From assembly GCF_017348915.1 (NCBI RefSeq), contig NZ_CP071383.1, positions 2,046,001-2,110,000 of the forward strand: a stretch of DNA of 64,000 nt, read 5' to 3'. Positions within the stretch are counted from its first letter, which is position 1, and every line of letters starts with the position of its first letter. Source of the stretch: Leclercia pneumoniae. GTDB lineage: Bacteria; Pseudomonadota; Gammaproteobacteria; Enterobacterales; Enterobacteriaceae. The position numbers and the translations under genes are program-made. Positions 27,405 through 37,561 of this stretch are shown one piece after another. The notes below the pieces were generated by a model that did no database searches, was not told the origin of the DNA, and saw only the letters and a program-made list of their open reading frames with translations.

Positions 27405-27997
27405 CTGTGATTGATGAGAACTACTTCACCGAAAAATATGGCCTGACCCGCACCCATTCAGAGGTGCTGTACAGCGCCGGGATTGTCAAACCGGGTAAAA
27501 CACTCGACCTCGGCTGTGGTAACGGACGCAATAGTCTTTACCTGGCTGCGAACGGTTTCGATGTCACCGCCTGGGACAAAAATCCGGCCGGCATTAGCAA
27601 CATCGAAAGCATCAAAGTCAAAGAGGGCATCACAACGCTGCAGACGGCCATCAAGGATCTCAACACCCTGCGCTTTGACGGCGAATACGATTTTATCCTC
27701 TCAACCGTGGTGATGATGTTCCTGGAAGCGAAGACCATTCCGGGTCTGATTGCCAACATGCAGGAGTGCACCAAACCGGGTGGGTACAACCTGATCGTGG
27801 CCGCGATGGACACCGACGATTACCCCTGCACGGTGGGCTTCCCGTTTGCCTTTAAAAGCGGGGAGCTGAGTGCGTATTATGCGGGCTGGGATCTGCTGAA
27901 ATATAACGAAGACGTCGGTGAGCTACACCGCACCGACGCCGAGGGGAATCGCATTAAATTGCGTTTTGCTACTATGCTGGCGCGCAAACCGGCTTAA
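27401..27997 (+). CDS. tehB: TehB, SAM-dependent tellurite methyltransferase
   Basis: The 198-residue class I methyltransferase has the SAM motif [10 protein letters not shown] (motif I), followed by FDVTAWDKN. It methylates tellurite or selenite with SAM. ATGA overlap with tehA shows translational coupling. The stop overlaps the convergent peptidase gene by 4 bp. Confidence 0.96.
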   Translation: MTVIDENYFTEKYGLTRTHSEVLYSAGIVKPGKTLDLGCGNGRNSLYLAANGFDVTAWDKNPAGISNIESIKVKEGITTLQTAIKDLNTLRFDGEYDFILSTVVMMFLEAKTIPGLIANMQECTKPGGYNLIVAAMDTDDYPCTVGFPFAFKSGELSAYYAGWDLLKYNEDVGELHRTDAEGNRIKLRFATMLARKPA

Positions 27998-29223
27998 CGG
28001 GCCGCCATCAGGCAGATTTGCAGCGCCGTGTTGTAAGAGGCCTCGAACGACGACAGCGGCAAGAACTCGAACTTCGAGTGGAAGTTATGCGCGCCGGTGA
28101 AGAAGTTCGGGGTCAGCAGCCCTTTGGCGGAGAGCGCAGCGCCGTCGGTACCGCCGCGCATTGGCGTCGGTTTCGGCGTAATGCCCAGGCTCTCCATCGC
28201 CGCAAACATCAGGTCAATGGCGCGACGGTCGTCACCCAACGCATTGCTGATATTGCTGTAGGTCTCTTCGATATGCCAGCTCACCCGTGCGGTGGGGTGT
28301 TGAGCCGCAATTTTCTCGGCTACGTCGGCAATTTGCGCCTTACGGGCAGCAAAGCTCTGCTGGTCGAAGTCGCGGATATTCGCCTTCAGAATGGCTTCGT
28401 TCTGTCCGGCCTGCATCCCCTGGAACCAGATGTAACCTTCCCGTCCTTCGGTGCACTCTGGCGTTTGCTGGCGATCGAAATGGTTGATGTAATCCATGGC
28501 CATCAGCAGCGGGTTCACCAGCACCCCCTTCGCCGACATCGGATGCGCGGTTACGCCGGTAAAGCGGATTTCCGCCGTGGCGGCGTTAAAGTTCTCGTAG
28601 ACGATCTCGCCGATCTCGCAGCAGTCAATGGTCCAGGCGAAATCCACGTCGAAGCGTTTCAGATCCAGGGCTTTGGCCCCTAATAGTCCAATCTCTTCAT
28701 CCGGCACGAAGGCGACCACGATATCGCCATGCGCATGTTCAGCGGTAAGGTTCTCCAGCAGGGTCATCACCACGGTGACGGCGGCTTTATTATCTGCCCC
28801 CAGCACGCTGGTGCCGTCGCTAAAAATAATCTCTTCATTCGGGTAAGCCCGTATTTCAGGATGCTCATCGACCCGCAGCCAAATATCTTTCACTTTATTC
28901 AGACAGAGATCTTCACCCTTAAAAGTTAATATTTGTGGATGAATATCCGGTGATAATCCGACGTCTACGGTATCAATATGGGTAATAAAACCAATGCGCG
29001 GAGCGCCTGGCACATTCCCTTTTTTTACCGCGGTAACGGTAGCAAATTCATCGATCACAATCTCATCCAGACCCAGTGATTCCAGCTCCTTCGCCAGTTC
29101 GCGCGCCATGTCATGTTGGCCTGGCGTAGAGGGGAGGGTTTTTATTTGAGCATCGCTCTGGCTGGTGATGGCGAGATAGCGAAAAAAGCGATGGGTTAAT
29201 TGTCTGGATAGCGTCGAAGCCAT
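27994..29223 (-). CDS. Peptidase T-like M20B tripeptidase
   Basis: The 409-residue zinc peptidase has HIDTVD (metal His and catalytic Asp), GADNKAAV (bridging Asp), PDEEIG (catalytic Glu-Glu), an Asp in WTIDCCE, and HNFHSKFEF (final His). It resembles E. coli PepT across its length but diverges clearly (for example [10 protein letters not shown] against LLGADDKAGI), so it is probably a paralogue. Start at 29223 (MASTLSRQL) with GAAGGA. It is divergent from a DppA-like peptide-binding protein, which suggests joint use of imported peptides. Confidence 0.88.
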   Translation of the reverse strand: MASTLSRQLTHRFFRYLAITSQSDAQIKTLPSTPGQHDMARELAKELESLGLDEIVIDEFATVTAVKKGNVPGAPRIGFITHIDTVDVGLSPDIHPQILTFKGEDLCLNKVKDIWLRVDEHPEIRAYPNEEIIFSDGTSVLGADNKAAVTVVMTLLENLTAEHAHGDIVVAFVPDEEIGLLGAKALDLKRFDVDFAWTIDCCEIGEIVYENFNAATAEIRFTGVTAHPMSAKGVLVNPLLMAMDYINHFDRQQTPECTEGREGYIWFQGMQAGQNEAILKANIRDFDQQSFAARKAQIADVAEKIAAQHPTARVSWHIEETYSNISNALGDDRRAIDLMFAAMESLGITPKPTPMRGGTDGAALSAKGLLTPNFFTGAHNFHSKFEFLPLSSFEASYNTALQICLMAAR

Positions 29224-29333
29224 AGTGAATCCTTCTTTATTCGTATTATCAGGTGTTTGCATGGTCACTTTAATGTTATTTATGAAATGGCAAAAGAATG
29301 ATTAGCCGTCGAATTAAAAGACAGGAAAACGTG

Positions 29334-30926
29334 ATGAAAAGCAAGCTCACAACTTTAGCTCTGGCCCTGGCCGCGCTGACGGTCAGTTCCACCGTTGCCG
29401 CCAAAACGCTGGTTTACTGTTCTGAAGGCTCTCCTGAGAACTTTAATCCGCAACTCTATACCTCGGGTACCAGCGTGGACGCCAGCGCGGTGCCGGTCTA
29501 TAACCGTCTGGTCGATTTCAAACCCGGTACCACCGAGCTGGTACCGAGCCTCGCTGAAAGCTGGGACGTGAGCGATGATGGCAAGGTTTACACCTTCCAT
29601 TTACGCAAAGGGGTGAAATTCCAGAGCAACAAATTCTTTACCCCAACGCGCGACTTTAATGCGGATGACGTGATTTTTTCATTCATGCGGCAAAAAGATG
29701 CGAAACATCCCTATCACAACGTCTCTAACGGCAGCTATTCCAACTTTGAAAGTCTGGAATTTGGCACACTGATTACCGCCATCGATCGCGTTGACGATAA
29801 CACGGTACGCTTTACCCTGGCGCACCCGGAAGCGCCGTTTGTAGCCGATCTGGCCTGGTATTTCGCCTCAATCTTGTCGGCAGAGTATGCCGATGCGATG
29901 TTAAAAGCCGGTACCCCTGAGAAGGTCGATATGAATCCAATCGGTACCGGGCCGTTTAAACTGGCGCAGTACCAGAAAGACTCCCGCATCCTGTTCACTG
30001 CCTTCCCGGAATACTGGCAGGGTAAAGCGAAGCTCGATCGATTGATCTTTAGCATCACTCCGGATGCCTCCGTGCGGTTCGCAAAGCTGGAAAAGGGCGA
30101 ATGTCAGGTAATGCCTTTCCCGAACCCCGCCGACCTGCCGCGAATGAAAGCCAACAAAGATCTTAACCTGATGAGTAAGGCGGGGCTGAATACCGGCTTC
30201 CTGGCCTTCAATACACAAAAAGCGCCGCTGGATAATCTGAAGGTGCGTCAGGCGCTGGCCATGGCGATCAACAAACCGGCGATTATCGACGCGGTCTTCC
30301 ACGGTACCGGCACCGCCGCGAAAAACCTGCTGCCGCCGGGCGTCTGGAGCGCAGATAGCGAACTGAAAGATTACGACTACGACCCTGAAAAAGCGAAGGC
30401 GCTCCTGAAAGAGGCCGGTTTTGCTAACGGTGTGACTATCGATTTATGGGCTATGCCGGTACAGCGCCCCTATAACCCGAATGCGAAACGGATGGCCGAA
30501 ATGATTCAGGCCGACTGGGCGAAAATTGGCGTGCAGACCAAAATCGTCACTTACGAATGGGGCGAATACCTGAAGCGGGTGAAGAGCGGAGAGCATCAGG
30601 CGGCGCTGATGGGCTGGACCACCGCGACCGGCGATCCGGATAACTTCTTCGGGCCACTCTTTACCTGTACCTCTGCAAACGGGGGATCGAACTCGGCGAA
30701 ATGGTGTTATCAGCCCTTTGATAAAATCATTGCTGAAGCAAAAACGATCACCGATCAGGGTAAACGCGCGGCGCTGTATAAAGAGGCGCAACAGATGATG
30801 CACGACCAGATGCCTGCGGTCATGATTGCCCACTCAACAATATTCGAACCCGTACGTAAAGAGGTTACAGGTTACGAAATTGATCCTTTCGGCAAACATT
30901 TATTCTGGCAAGTAGATATTAAGTAA
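29334..30926 (+). CDS. DppA-like periplasmic dipeptide-binding protein (orphan)
   Basis: The 530-residue family 5 solute-binding protein has signal [23 protein letters not shown]. It tracks E. coli DppA closely ([79 protein letters not shown]). No dppBCDF genes are adjacent, so it would need a permease elsewhere. It shares a 110-bp divergent promoter region with the peptidase T-like gene. A second orphan member lies at 59472. Substrate preference cannot be told. Confidence 0.92.
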   Translation: MKSKLTTLALALAALTVSSTVAAKTLVYCSEGSPENFNPQLYTSGTSVDASAVPVYNRLVDFKPGTTELVPSLAESWDVSDDGKVYTFHLRKGVKFQSNKFFTPTRDFNADDVIFSFMRQKDAKHPYHNVSNGSYSNFESLEFGTLITAIDRVDDNTVRFTLAHPEAPFVADLAWYFASILSAEYADAMLKAGTPEKVDMNPIGTGPFKLAQYQKDSRILFTAFPEYWQGKAKLDRLIFSITPDASVRFAKLEKGECQVMPFPNPADLPRMKANKDLNLMSKAGLNTGFLAFNTQKAPLDNLKVRQALAMAINKPAIIDAVFHGTGTAAKNLLPPGVWSADSELKDYDYDPEKAKALLKEAGFANGVTIDLWAMPVQRPYNPNAKRMAEMIQADWAKIGVQTKIVTYEWGEYLKRVKSGEHQAALMGWTTATGDPDNFFGPLFTCTSANGGSNSAKWCYQPFDKIIAEAKTITDQGKRAALYKEAQQMMHDQMPAVMIAHSTIFEPVRKEVTGYEIDPFGKHLFWQVDIK

Positions 30927-30934
30927 CCCAAACA

Positions 30935-30966
30935 AACTGCCTGTCGCCCTGGCGGGCAGTTTTTTT
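30935..30966 (+). terminator. Terminator of the dppA-like gene
   Basis: AACTGCC (30935-30941) pairs with GGCAGTT (30955-30961), with an inner CGCC/GGCG stem, followed by T7. Confidence 0.88.
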
Positions 30967-31065
30967 CCGAAATACATTCCGTCCCCTTTTTTTGTCACAA
31001 CGCGTGATTAATAGTTTTGCTATAACTTGAATTGCATATCTACAATCCACAGGGACATACCCATT

Positions 31066-31740
31066 ATGCGTACCAAAACTTTATTCAAAGTTGCAGCGCT
31101 CTCTGGCCTGCTCATGTTGACAGGTTGTGCATCAAAAGTGGCAGAACCTAATCAATATTCAGGCTTTTTAAAAGACTACTCCGGCCTTCAGCAAACCACC
31201 TCCGCATCGGGTAAACCCACCCTGCGCTGGGTCGATCCTGCTTACGACAAATCTAAATATGACAGCATTATCTGGACGCCAATCACCTATTATCCAACGC
31301 CAAAACCCACCACGCAGGTAGGTCAACGCGCGCTGGATGATATTCTGGCGTATACCAATACCAAAATGAAAACGGCAATTGGTCAGCGGAAACCTATTGT
31401 GACCAAGCCTGGCGCGCATAGTCTGATCTTCCGCGGCGCCATTACCGGTGTTAGCTCGCAGAAAGAGGGGCTGCAGTTCTATGAAGTGGTCCCTGTGGCG
31501 CTGGTGATTGCCGGTACGCAAATGGCCAGCGGCCACCGCACCATGGATACGCATCTCTTCTTTGAAGGCGAGCTGATTGACGCGCAGACCAATAAACCGG
31601 TCATTAAGGTAGTGCGTATGGGCGAGGGTAAAGAGCTCAATAATGAGAAGTCGCCAATGACGCTGGCGACGTTGAAACAGGTGGTGGACGACATGGCGAC
31701 AGACGCCACCATGTTTGATGTTCACAAAACGATGAAATAA
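31066..31740 (+). CDS. ydcL: YdcL, DUF3313 lipoprotein
   Basis: The 224-residue lipoprotein has signal MRTKTLFKVAALSGLLMLTGC, giving lipobox LTGC with Cys21. Residue +2 is Ala, which suits outer-membrane sorting. The body matches E. coli YdcL (YSGFLKDYSGL, LRWVDPAYDKSKYDSI, RTMDTHLFFEGELIDA). DUF3313 function is unknown. It has its own promoter region and terminator. Confidence 0.94.
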   Translation: MRTKTLFKVAALSGLLMLTGCASKVAEPNQYSGFLKDYSGLQQTTSASGKPTLRWVDPAYDKSKYDSIIWTPITYYPTPKPTTQVGQRALDDILAYTNTKMKTAIGQRKPIVTKPGAHSLIFRGAITGVSSQKEGLQFYEVVPVALVIAGTQMASGHRTMDTHLFFEGELIDAQTNKPVIKVVRMGEGKELNNEKSPMTLATLKQVVDDMATDATMFDVHKTMK

Positions 31741-31748
31741 TGCCTCTC

Positions 31749-31777
31749 TTCCGGCCTGCACGCAGGCCGGAATTTTT
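31749..31777 (+). terminator. ydcL terminator
   Basis: TTCCGGCCTGC and GCAGGCCGGAA are a perfect 11-bp inverted repeat followed by T5. It ends at the stop codon of the convergent exporter gene. Confidence 0.88.
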
Positions 31778-32672
31778 ACGCCAGCCGTGGGCGTCTGAAC
31801 CAGGTTTCTGATTTCGCAAACATCACCAGGTTTCCGGTTAAGATCAACAGTAAGCCCGCAATCGCATTCGCATGCCAGATATATCCCTCATAGACCGTTG
31901 AAAATGACAACGCCACCAGCGGGAACAGCAAGGTGCTGTAAGCCGCTTTGCCCGCGCCAATACGCCCAACCAGAGTGAAATAGGCACCAAAAGCAATCAC
32001 CGAGCCAAACAGCGCCAGATAAAGCAGCGCGCCCATATAGCTCAGCGTCCACTCGGGTGCGAAGCTATCCCCGCGAATGAGTGCAATCGCGCCCATAACC
32101 AGTGTGCCATACAGCATCGCCCAGGCGTTGGTGGTCATGGTCTCGAGCCCGTTACGCTGATGACGTAAACTGATCATATTCCCCAGCGAGAAACCGTAGG
32201 TACCCAGCGCCGACAGGGCGATACCGAAGAGGAGACCTGCATTCCAGCCGCTGGCGATGAGATCGCTCCAGAAGAGGGTGATAATACCGAGCAGGCCCAT
32301 CGCCGCCGCCAGGTAAAAGCGTGCAGGCGGGCGCTGACCAAAAAACAGATAACTATTCAGCGCGTTATAGAGTACCGCCATTGAGAAAATGACCGACTCC
32401 AGGCCGGTATTGATATAGGAGGCGGCGGTATAGAAACACCAGAAATTAAAACAAAAGACGCAGCAGCCCTGTAATAGACAGAACAGGTGGTCGCGCAGGT
32501 GAATTTTACGCAGGCGTCGCAGCGCCAGCAAAACGAGCATGATGGTGGCGGTCGCGACGGCAAAGCGCCAAAAAATAGAGACGGGCGCCGCAACGGGCCC
32601 TTGCTGTAAATAGATCGCAATCCAGGTTGTTCCCCAAATGATGACCACCAGACCGTATAATAGTGCGTTCAT
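31776..32672 (-). CDS. EamA/DMT-family exporter
   Basis: The 298-residue protein has ten hydrophobic helices in two EamA repeats (LVVIIWGTTWIAIYL at the start; LYLALFGSVIAFGAYFTLVGRIGAGKAAYSTLL in the second). DMT transporters of this type export amino acids or metabolites. It is divergent from an AraC-type regulator across a 208-bp gap that holds a clear tandem operator, so the regulator probably controls it. The substrate is unknown. Confidence 0.88.
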   Translation of the reverse strand: MNALLYGLVVIIWGTTWIAIYLQQGPVAAPVSIFWRFAVATATIMLVLLALRRLRKIHLRDHLFCLLQGCCVFCFNFWCFYTAASYINTGLESVIFSMAVLYNALNSYLFFGQRPPARFYLAAAMGLLGIITLFWSDLIASGWNAGLLFGIALSALGTYGFSLGNMISLRHQRNGLETMTTNAWAMLYGTLVMGAIALIRGDSFAPEWTLSYMGALLYLALFGSVIAFGAYFTLVGRIGAGKAAYSTLLFPLVALSFSTVYEGYIWHANAIAGLLLILTGNLVMFAKSETWFRRPRLA

Positions 32673-32752
32673 ATTCTCTCTCCGAGCCTGACATCAACGG
32701 CTCTCTTCGTTGTCTGTAATGGCCTGAGTATGCGGCTTGCGGTCCTGGGCGG

Positions 32753-32790
32753 CTTGCACCGCCTTGCGCAAGACTTGCAAATTCTTGCGC
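32753..32790. promoter_or_regulatory. AraC-type tandem operator (21-bp direct repeat)
   Basis: The unit CTTGCA-N4-CTTGCGC occurs twice at exactly 21 bp: CTTGCA at 32753 and 32774, CTTGCGC at 32763 and 32784. A fifth CTTGC lies at 32736. Two boxes per half-site at 10-bp spacing and half-sites 21 bp apart is the arrangement seen at AraC/XylS-family operators. It lies between the exporter and the AraC-family gene. Confidence 0.72.
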
Positions 32791-32880
32791 TTTTTTATCG
32801 CCATAGCGAAGTGAGGGGTGGCACTGGTACTACGTTCTTTTTAAACTGATGAGCTCTGGTTAACGGGAGTGTTGGGCGAT

Positions 32881-33753
32881 ATGGCTGAGATGTACGGTGC
32901 CTTTGAAAATCTGCGCAGACATAAAGCGGTGCTGCATAACGCTGTTGCGCTCAATTCGGGGATCCAACTGGCGGCCTGGTCCAACAAACGCGATACCATC
33001 ACCCAGTATTGCGATCACCACACTCTGAGTCTGTACGTGGCCGACGGCTACGAGAGTTACCACAAAACCTCGGCCGGGTGGAAAAACGGCGGCGGGCCGG
33101 ACCGCTTTTGCCTGATGCCAAAAGAGAGTGAGTCGAGCTGGGATATTCGCGATGACTTATCTTTTGTGCATCTGTATTGCACCGATGCCCATCTGCGCGA
33201 GGTGGGTGAAAAGATCTGGGACAAAAGTCCGTATGGCTTTACCCTGGATGAAAACCTGTTTGGTGACGACGAAAAAATTACCGCGCTCTATCGCCACTTC
33301 ATTCTGGGCTGCGACTGGGGGCAAAAGGCGAATCAGCTAACCCTGAGCAGCGCCTCCACGCTGTTGCTCACCCATCTGGTACAGCATTACAGCAATGTGC
33401 AGTGGCGGCTCCCCAACGTCACCGGGGGGTTATCACCTTTTACGCTGCGCAATGTACTCAGTTATATTGAAGAGAACCTGGCTGCCGCATTAACCCTGGC
33501 GGATCTGGCTACCCAGGCGAGCCTGAGTGAGTACCACTTCGCGCGCATGTTCCGCCAGTCGATGCAGATGGCACCGCATCAGTATGTGATGCAGCGCCGG
33601 ATGGATAAGGCCAGAAGGCTGGTCACCTCTACCCAGCTTCCCCTGACGGAGATTGCGCTGGCCTGCGGTTTTAGCTCTGCCAGCCACTTCAGTAATCGCT
33701 TTCGCAGCGTTATGGGAATGACGCCCTCGCAACTACGCGCGGCGCGGGCGTAA
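32881..33753 (+). CDS. AraC-family transcriptional regulator
   Basis: The 290-residue protein has an N-terminal effector domain and a C-terminal double helix-turn-helix (about residues 195-288: LADLATQASLSEYHFARMFR and LTEIALACGFSSASHFSNRF), ending in the usual GMTPSQLRAARA. An alternative GTG start lies at 32869; the ATG at 32881 has GGGAG at a long spacing. It is divergent from the EamA exporter and probably binds the CTTGC repeats between them. Effector unknown. Its end overlaps the convergent ydcO by 21 bp. Confidence 0.9.
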   Translation: MAEMYGAFENLRRHKAVLHNAVALNSGIQLAAWSNKRDTITQYCDHHTLSLYVADGYESYHKTSAGWKNGGGPDRFCLMPKESESSWDIRDDLSFVHLYCTDAHLREVGEKIWDKSPYGFTLDENLFGDDEKITALYRHFILGCDWGQKANQLTLSSASTLLLTHLVQHYSNVQWRLPNVTGGLSPFTLRNVLSYIEENLAAALTLADLATQASLSEYHFARMFRQSMQMAPHQYVMQRRMDKARRLVTSTQLPLTEIALACGFSSASHFSNRFRSVMGMTPSQLRAARA

Positions 33754-34899
33754 CAGCACCAGATAACACACCCCGCCTGCCACCAGCCCCCAGAACGCCG
33801 AACCAATACCGCCCAGCGTGACGCCGCTTGCCGTTAGCAGAAAGGTCACGATAGCCGCATCACGTTCCCGCTCGTTGTGCAGGGCCTGATAGAGGCTCCC
33901 GCTAATGGTGCCCAGCAGCGCCAGCCCAGCCAGCGTCTGGATCCAGCTTAGCGGCAGCGCCGCCATGACGCCGGTGATCGACCCGCCGAACACCCCCGCC
34001 AGCAGATAAAAAACGCCTGCGGCAGCGGCGGCCAGCCAGCGTTTGTCAGGATCGGGATGGGCATCCGGACTTTGACAGATCGCGGCGGTGATCGCGGCAA
34101 TGCAAATCGAGTAGACGCCCAAGGGTGCGAGCAGCAACGCCAGGCCGCCGGTGGCAATGATTAGCGGCGAGACGGCAACCGGGTATCCAGATGCTTTCAG
34201 GGTGGCGAACCCCGGCGCGTTCTGCGAGGCCATGGTCACAAGGAAAAAAGGGATTCCGATGCTGATCAAGGTTGTCAGCGTGAAAGAGGGGGCAATGAAC
34301 TGGGGCATCACCAGCGTCAGAGTTAACTTTTCTGTGACAACGTCACCATTAAGTCCTGCTACCGCTGCGCCCACCAGCAGCGTAGCGACAATGGCATAGC
34401 GTGGAGCCACAGCCTTTGCCGCCAGCCACGCCAGCAACATGCTGCCACAGAGCACCAGATGCCCGTCCATATTGCTGAAGGCCTGCAGGCCAAAGCGCAG
34501 CAGGACCCCGGCCAGCATGGCGGCGGCCAGCGAGTGGGGGATGATTTTCATCAGACGGGCAAATAATCCGGTGACACCGCAGAGTAAGATGAGCGCATTG
34601 GCAAAGATAAAAATGCCGATGGTTTCCGCTAAGGTCACCCCCTGCAGGCTGGTCGCCAGCAGCGCGGCGCCCGGGGTCGACCAGGCGGTGAGCACCGGGG
34701 CTTTATACCACCACGAGAGGAGCAGGGTGCTGATCCCCATCCCCATTCCCAGTGCGGTCATCCAGCCTGCGATTTGCGTTGGCGTTGCCCCCGCCGCCGC
34801 AGCTGCCTGCCAGATGATGGCGGCAGAGCTGGCATAGCCGACCAGCACGGCAACGAAGCCGGATAACACCGTGGGAAATGTGAGAGAAACGGCCCGCAT
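33733..34899 (-). CDS. ydcO: YdcO, BenE-family inner-membrane transporter
   Basis: The 388-residue (391 in E. coli) membrane protein of the BenE benzoate:H+ symporter family has about 12 helices. The start MRAVSLTFPTVLSGFVAVLV at 34899 is preceded by AAGGAG. The neighbouring gene sutR is divergent as in E. coli, and the gap holds a pair of palindromic operators. Whether it moves benzoate or a sulfur compound is not known. Confidence 0.93.
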   Translation of the reverse strand: MRAVSLTFPTVLSGFVAVLVGYASSAAIIWQAAAAAGATPTQIAGWMTALGMGMGISTLLLSWWYKAPVLTAWSTPGAALLATSLQGVTLAETIGIFIFANALILLCGVTGLFARLMKIIPHSLAAAMLAGVLLRFGLQAFSNMDGHLVLCGSMLLAWLAAKAVAPRYAIVATLLVGAAVAGLNGDVVTEKLTLTLVMPQFIAPSFTLTTLISIGIPFFLVTMASQNAPGFATLKASGYPVAVSPLIIATGGLALLLAPLGVYSICIAAITAAICQSPDAHPDPDKRWLAAAAAGVFYLLAGVFGGSITGVMAALPLSWIQTLAGLALLGTISGSLYQALHNERERDAAIVTFLLTASGVTLGGIGSAFWGLVAGGVCYLVLLRPRRA

Positions 34900-34909
34900 G
34901 GCGGCTCCT

Positions 34910-34957
34910 TGTGCGTTATAACATACGGGGAATGTATCACTGTGCGCTATAGCATAC
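34910..34957. promoter_or_regulatory. Twin operator between ydcO and sutR
   Basis: TGTGCGTTATAACATAC (34910-34926) and TGTGCGCTATAGCATAC (34941-34957) are 31 bp apart, three helical turns. They differ at two positions that preserve the palindromic core (GTTATAAC against GCTATAGC), as expected for a dimer site. They are probably bound by SutR to control itself and ydcO. Confidence 0.7.
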
Positions 34958-34988
34958 AAGTGGTACACTCGGGCCAACGGGAGGGGTT

Positions 34989-35516
34989 ATGGACATCACG
35001 CAACATCTTGCTACAACACTGAAAACATTACGCCAGGCGCGAGGCTGGAGTCTCTCCAGACTGGCGGAAGAGACCGGCGTATCGAAGGCGATGCTCGGTC
35101 AGGTGGAGCGCAACGAATCCAGTCCGACGGTCTCGACCCTGTGGAAAATCGCCACCGGCCTGAATGTCCCGTTTTCGACTTTTATTAGCCCGGAGGCCGA
35201 AGCGCAGCCGGTATTCGACCCACAGCACCAGGCGATGGTGATTAAACCGTTGTTTCCCTGGGATGATGAACTGAAATATGACCACTTTTCCATCACCCTG
35301 GCCCCGGGCGCCTGCAGTGAATCCACGCCGCATGAGGCGGGCGTAGTGGAGCATGTTGTGGTGATCAGCGGCGAACTGGAGATGAAAATCGACGGCGAAT
35401 GGCGGCGTATTCTCCCGGATACCGGCGTCCGTTTTGCGGGCGATAAACCGCACGCCTACCGCAACAGCAGCGAGCAGCAGGTGCACTTTCACTCGCTTAT
35501 CCATTATCCCCGCTAA
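34989..35516 (+). CDS. sutR: SutR (YdcN), XRE-cupin regulator of sulfur use
   Basis: The 175-residue protein has an XRE helix-turn-helix at residues 10-65 (LKTLRQARGWSLSRLAEETG, VSKAMLGQVERNESSPTVST) and a C-terminal cupin (about 100-172; EHVVVISGELEMKIDGEWRR, GVRFAGDKPHAYRN). E. coli SutR regulates sulfur-utilisation genes. It is divergent from ydcO. A paralogue of the same architecture is at 62471. Confidence 0.94.
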   Translation: MDITQHLATTLKTLRQARGWSLSRLAEETGVSKAMLGQVERNESSPTVSTLWKIATGLNVPFSTFISPEAEAQPVFDPQHQAMVIKPLFPWDDELKYDHFSITLAPGACSESTPHEAGVVEHVVVISGELEMKIDGEWRRILPDTGVRFAGDKPHAYRNSSEQQVHFHSLIHYPR

Positions 35517-35596
35517 ACCTACGCAAAACGATTCCGTTGCCGCAGACTTCTGACTACAATAGCCGCCATTTTGACCATAACGGATAACGACGAAGT

Positions 35597-37561
35597 ATGC
35601 GCCTGCAATCCCATCATCTTGAACTTTTGAGCCCGGCTCGTGACGCCGCTATTGCCCGTGAAGCGATTCTTCACGGTGCCGATGCGGTCTATATCGGCGG
35701 CCCGGGTTTTGGCGCTCGCCATAATGCCAGCAACAGCCTGCGCGATATCGCCGAGCTGGTGCCATTCGCCCATCGCTACGGGGCGAAGGTGTTTGTGACC
35801 CTGAACACCATACTTCATGATGATGAGCTGGAGCCGGCGCAACGCATGATCGCCGACCTGTACCAGACCGGCGTGGATGCGCTGATTGTGCAGGATATGG
35901 GCGTAATGGAACTGGATATCCCGCCGATTGAACTGCATGCCAGTACCCAGTGCGACATCCGTAGCGTCGAAAAAGCGAAATTTCTCTCTGATGCCGGCTT
36001 TAGCCAGATTGTCCTGGCGCGCGAGCTGAACCTGAATCAGATCCGTGAGATCCACCAGGCCACCGACGCCACCATTGAATTCTTTATTCACGGTGCCCTC
36101 TGCGTGGCCTATTCAGGTCAGTGCAACATCTCCCACGCGCAGACCGGGCGCAGCGCCAACCGGGGTGACTGCTCGCAAGCCTGCCGCCTGCCGTATACCC
36201 TGAAAGACGATCAGGGGCGCGTTGTTGCCTTTGAAAAGCATCTGCTGTCGATGAAAGATAACGACCAGACGGCAAACCTGGCGGCGCTGATCGACGCGGG
36301 GGTGCGCTCCTTCAAAATTGAAGGGCGCTACAAAGACATGAGCTACGTTAAGAATATCACCGCGCACTATCGTCAGATGCTCGACGCCATTATTGACGAT
36401 CGCGGCGATCTGGCGCGCGCCTCGTCCGGCCGTACCGAGCACTTCTTTATTCCTTCTACCGATAAGACGTTCCACCGCGGTAGCACAGACTACTTCGTGA
36501 ATGCGCGCAAAGGTGATATCGGCGCGTTTGACTCGCCGAAATTTATCGGCCTGCCGGTGGGTGAGGTGCTGAAGGTATCGAAACAACACCTGGACGTGGA
36601 AGTGACCGAGCCGCTGGCGAACGGCGATGGTCTGAATGTGATGATCAAACGTGAAGTCGTGGGCTTTCGCGCTAATACGGTGGAAAAAACGGGTGAAAAC
36701 CGCTATCGCGTCTGGCCGAATGAAATGCCGGCCGATCTGCACAAAATCCGTCCGAATACCCCGTTAAACCGTAACCTGGACCATAACTGGCAGCAGGCGC
36801 TGCTGAAAACCTCCAGCGAGCGCCGCGTGGCGGTGGATATTGAACTGGGCGGCTGGGAAGAACAGTTGATTCTGACTATGACCAGCGAAGAGGGGGTGAC
36901 TGTTACCCATACGCTGGACGGGCAGTTCGATGTGGCAACCCATCGCGAGAAGGCGCTGAGCAACCTTAAGGATGGCGTGGCGAAACTGGGCCAGACTATC
37001 TACTACGCGCGCAATATCGAGATCAACCTGGCGGATGCCCTTTTTGTGCCTAACAGCCTGCTGAACCAGTTCCGCCGTGAGACGGCAGATAAGCTCGACG
37101 CGGCGCGTCTGGCAAGCTACCCCCGCGGCAGCCGTAAGCCCGTCTCGGTGCCGCCGCCGGTCTATCCGGATACCCATCTCAGCTTCCTGGCTAACGTCTA
37201 TAACCACAAGGCGCGGGCATTTTATCAGCGTTATGGCGTTGAGCTAATTGACGCAGCCTATGAGGCGCATGAAGAGAAGGGCGACGTGCCGGTGATGATC
37301 ACCAAGCACTGCCTGCGTTTTGCCTTTAACCTCTGCCCGAAACAGGCGAAGGGCAATATCAAGAGCTGGAAAGCGACCCCGATGCAGCTGGTGAATGGCG
37401 ACGAGGTTCTGACCCTGAAGTTCGACTGCCGCCCCTGCGAGATGCACGTGATCGGCAAAATGAAGAATCACATCTTCACAATGCCGCAGCCGGGCAGCAT
37501 TGTGGCCTCAGTCAGCCCGGACGAGTTGATGAAAACCCTGCCGAAACGCAAGGGCGTGTAA
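35597..37561 (+). CDS. rlhA: RlhA (YdcP), 23S rRNA C2501 hydroxylase, U32 family
   Basis: The 654-residue U32 protein hydroxylates C2501 of 23S rRNA in E. coli. The Cys-rich signature HGALCVAYSGQCNISHAQTG, then RGDCSQACRLPY, supplies the conserved four Cys, and the C-terminal domain carries further Cys (HCLRFAFNLC, FDCRPCEMH). The start MRLQSHHLELLSPARDAAIA is the conserved one. The stop abuts the convergent yncJ stop, so its transcript must read antisense through yncJ before reaching the terminator at 37897. Confidence 0.96.
   Translation: MRLQSHHLELLSPARDAAIAREAILHGADAVYIGGPGFGARHNASNSLRDIAELVPFAHRYGAKVFVTLNTILHDDELEPAQRMIADLYQTGVDALIVQDMGVMELDIPPIELHASTQCDIRSVEKAKFLSDAGFSQIVLARELNLNQIREIHQATDATIEFFIHGALCVAYSGQCNISHAQTGRSANRGDCSQACRLPYTLKDDQGRVVAFEKHLLSMKDNDQTANLAALIDAGVRSFKIEGRYKDMSYVKNITAHYRQMLDAIIDDRGDLARASSGRTEHFFIPSTDKTFHRGSTDYFVNARKGDIGAFDSPKFIGLPVGEVLKVSKQHLDVEVTEPLANGDGLNVMIKREVVGFRANTVEKTGENRYRVWPNEMPADLHKIRPNTPLNRNLDHNWQQALLKTSSERRVAVDIELGGWEEQLILTMTSEEGVTVTHTLDGQFDVATHREKALSNLKDGVAKLGQTIYYARNIEINLADALFVPNSLLNQFRRETADKLDAARLASYPRGSRKPVSVPPPVYPDTHLSFLANVYNHKARAFYQRYGVELIDAAYEAHEEKGDVPVMITKHCLRFAFNLCPKQAKGNIKSWKATPMQLVNGDEVLTLKFDCRPCEMHVIGKMKNHIFTMPQPGSIVASVSPDELMKTLPKRKGV

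Noticed and set aside
32736-32790. CRISPR-like or satellite repeat
   Set aside because: Repeats are 5-7 bp at helical spacing between a regulator and its target, which fits an operator.
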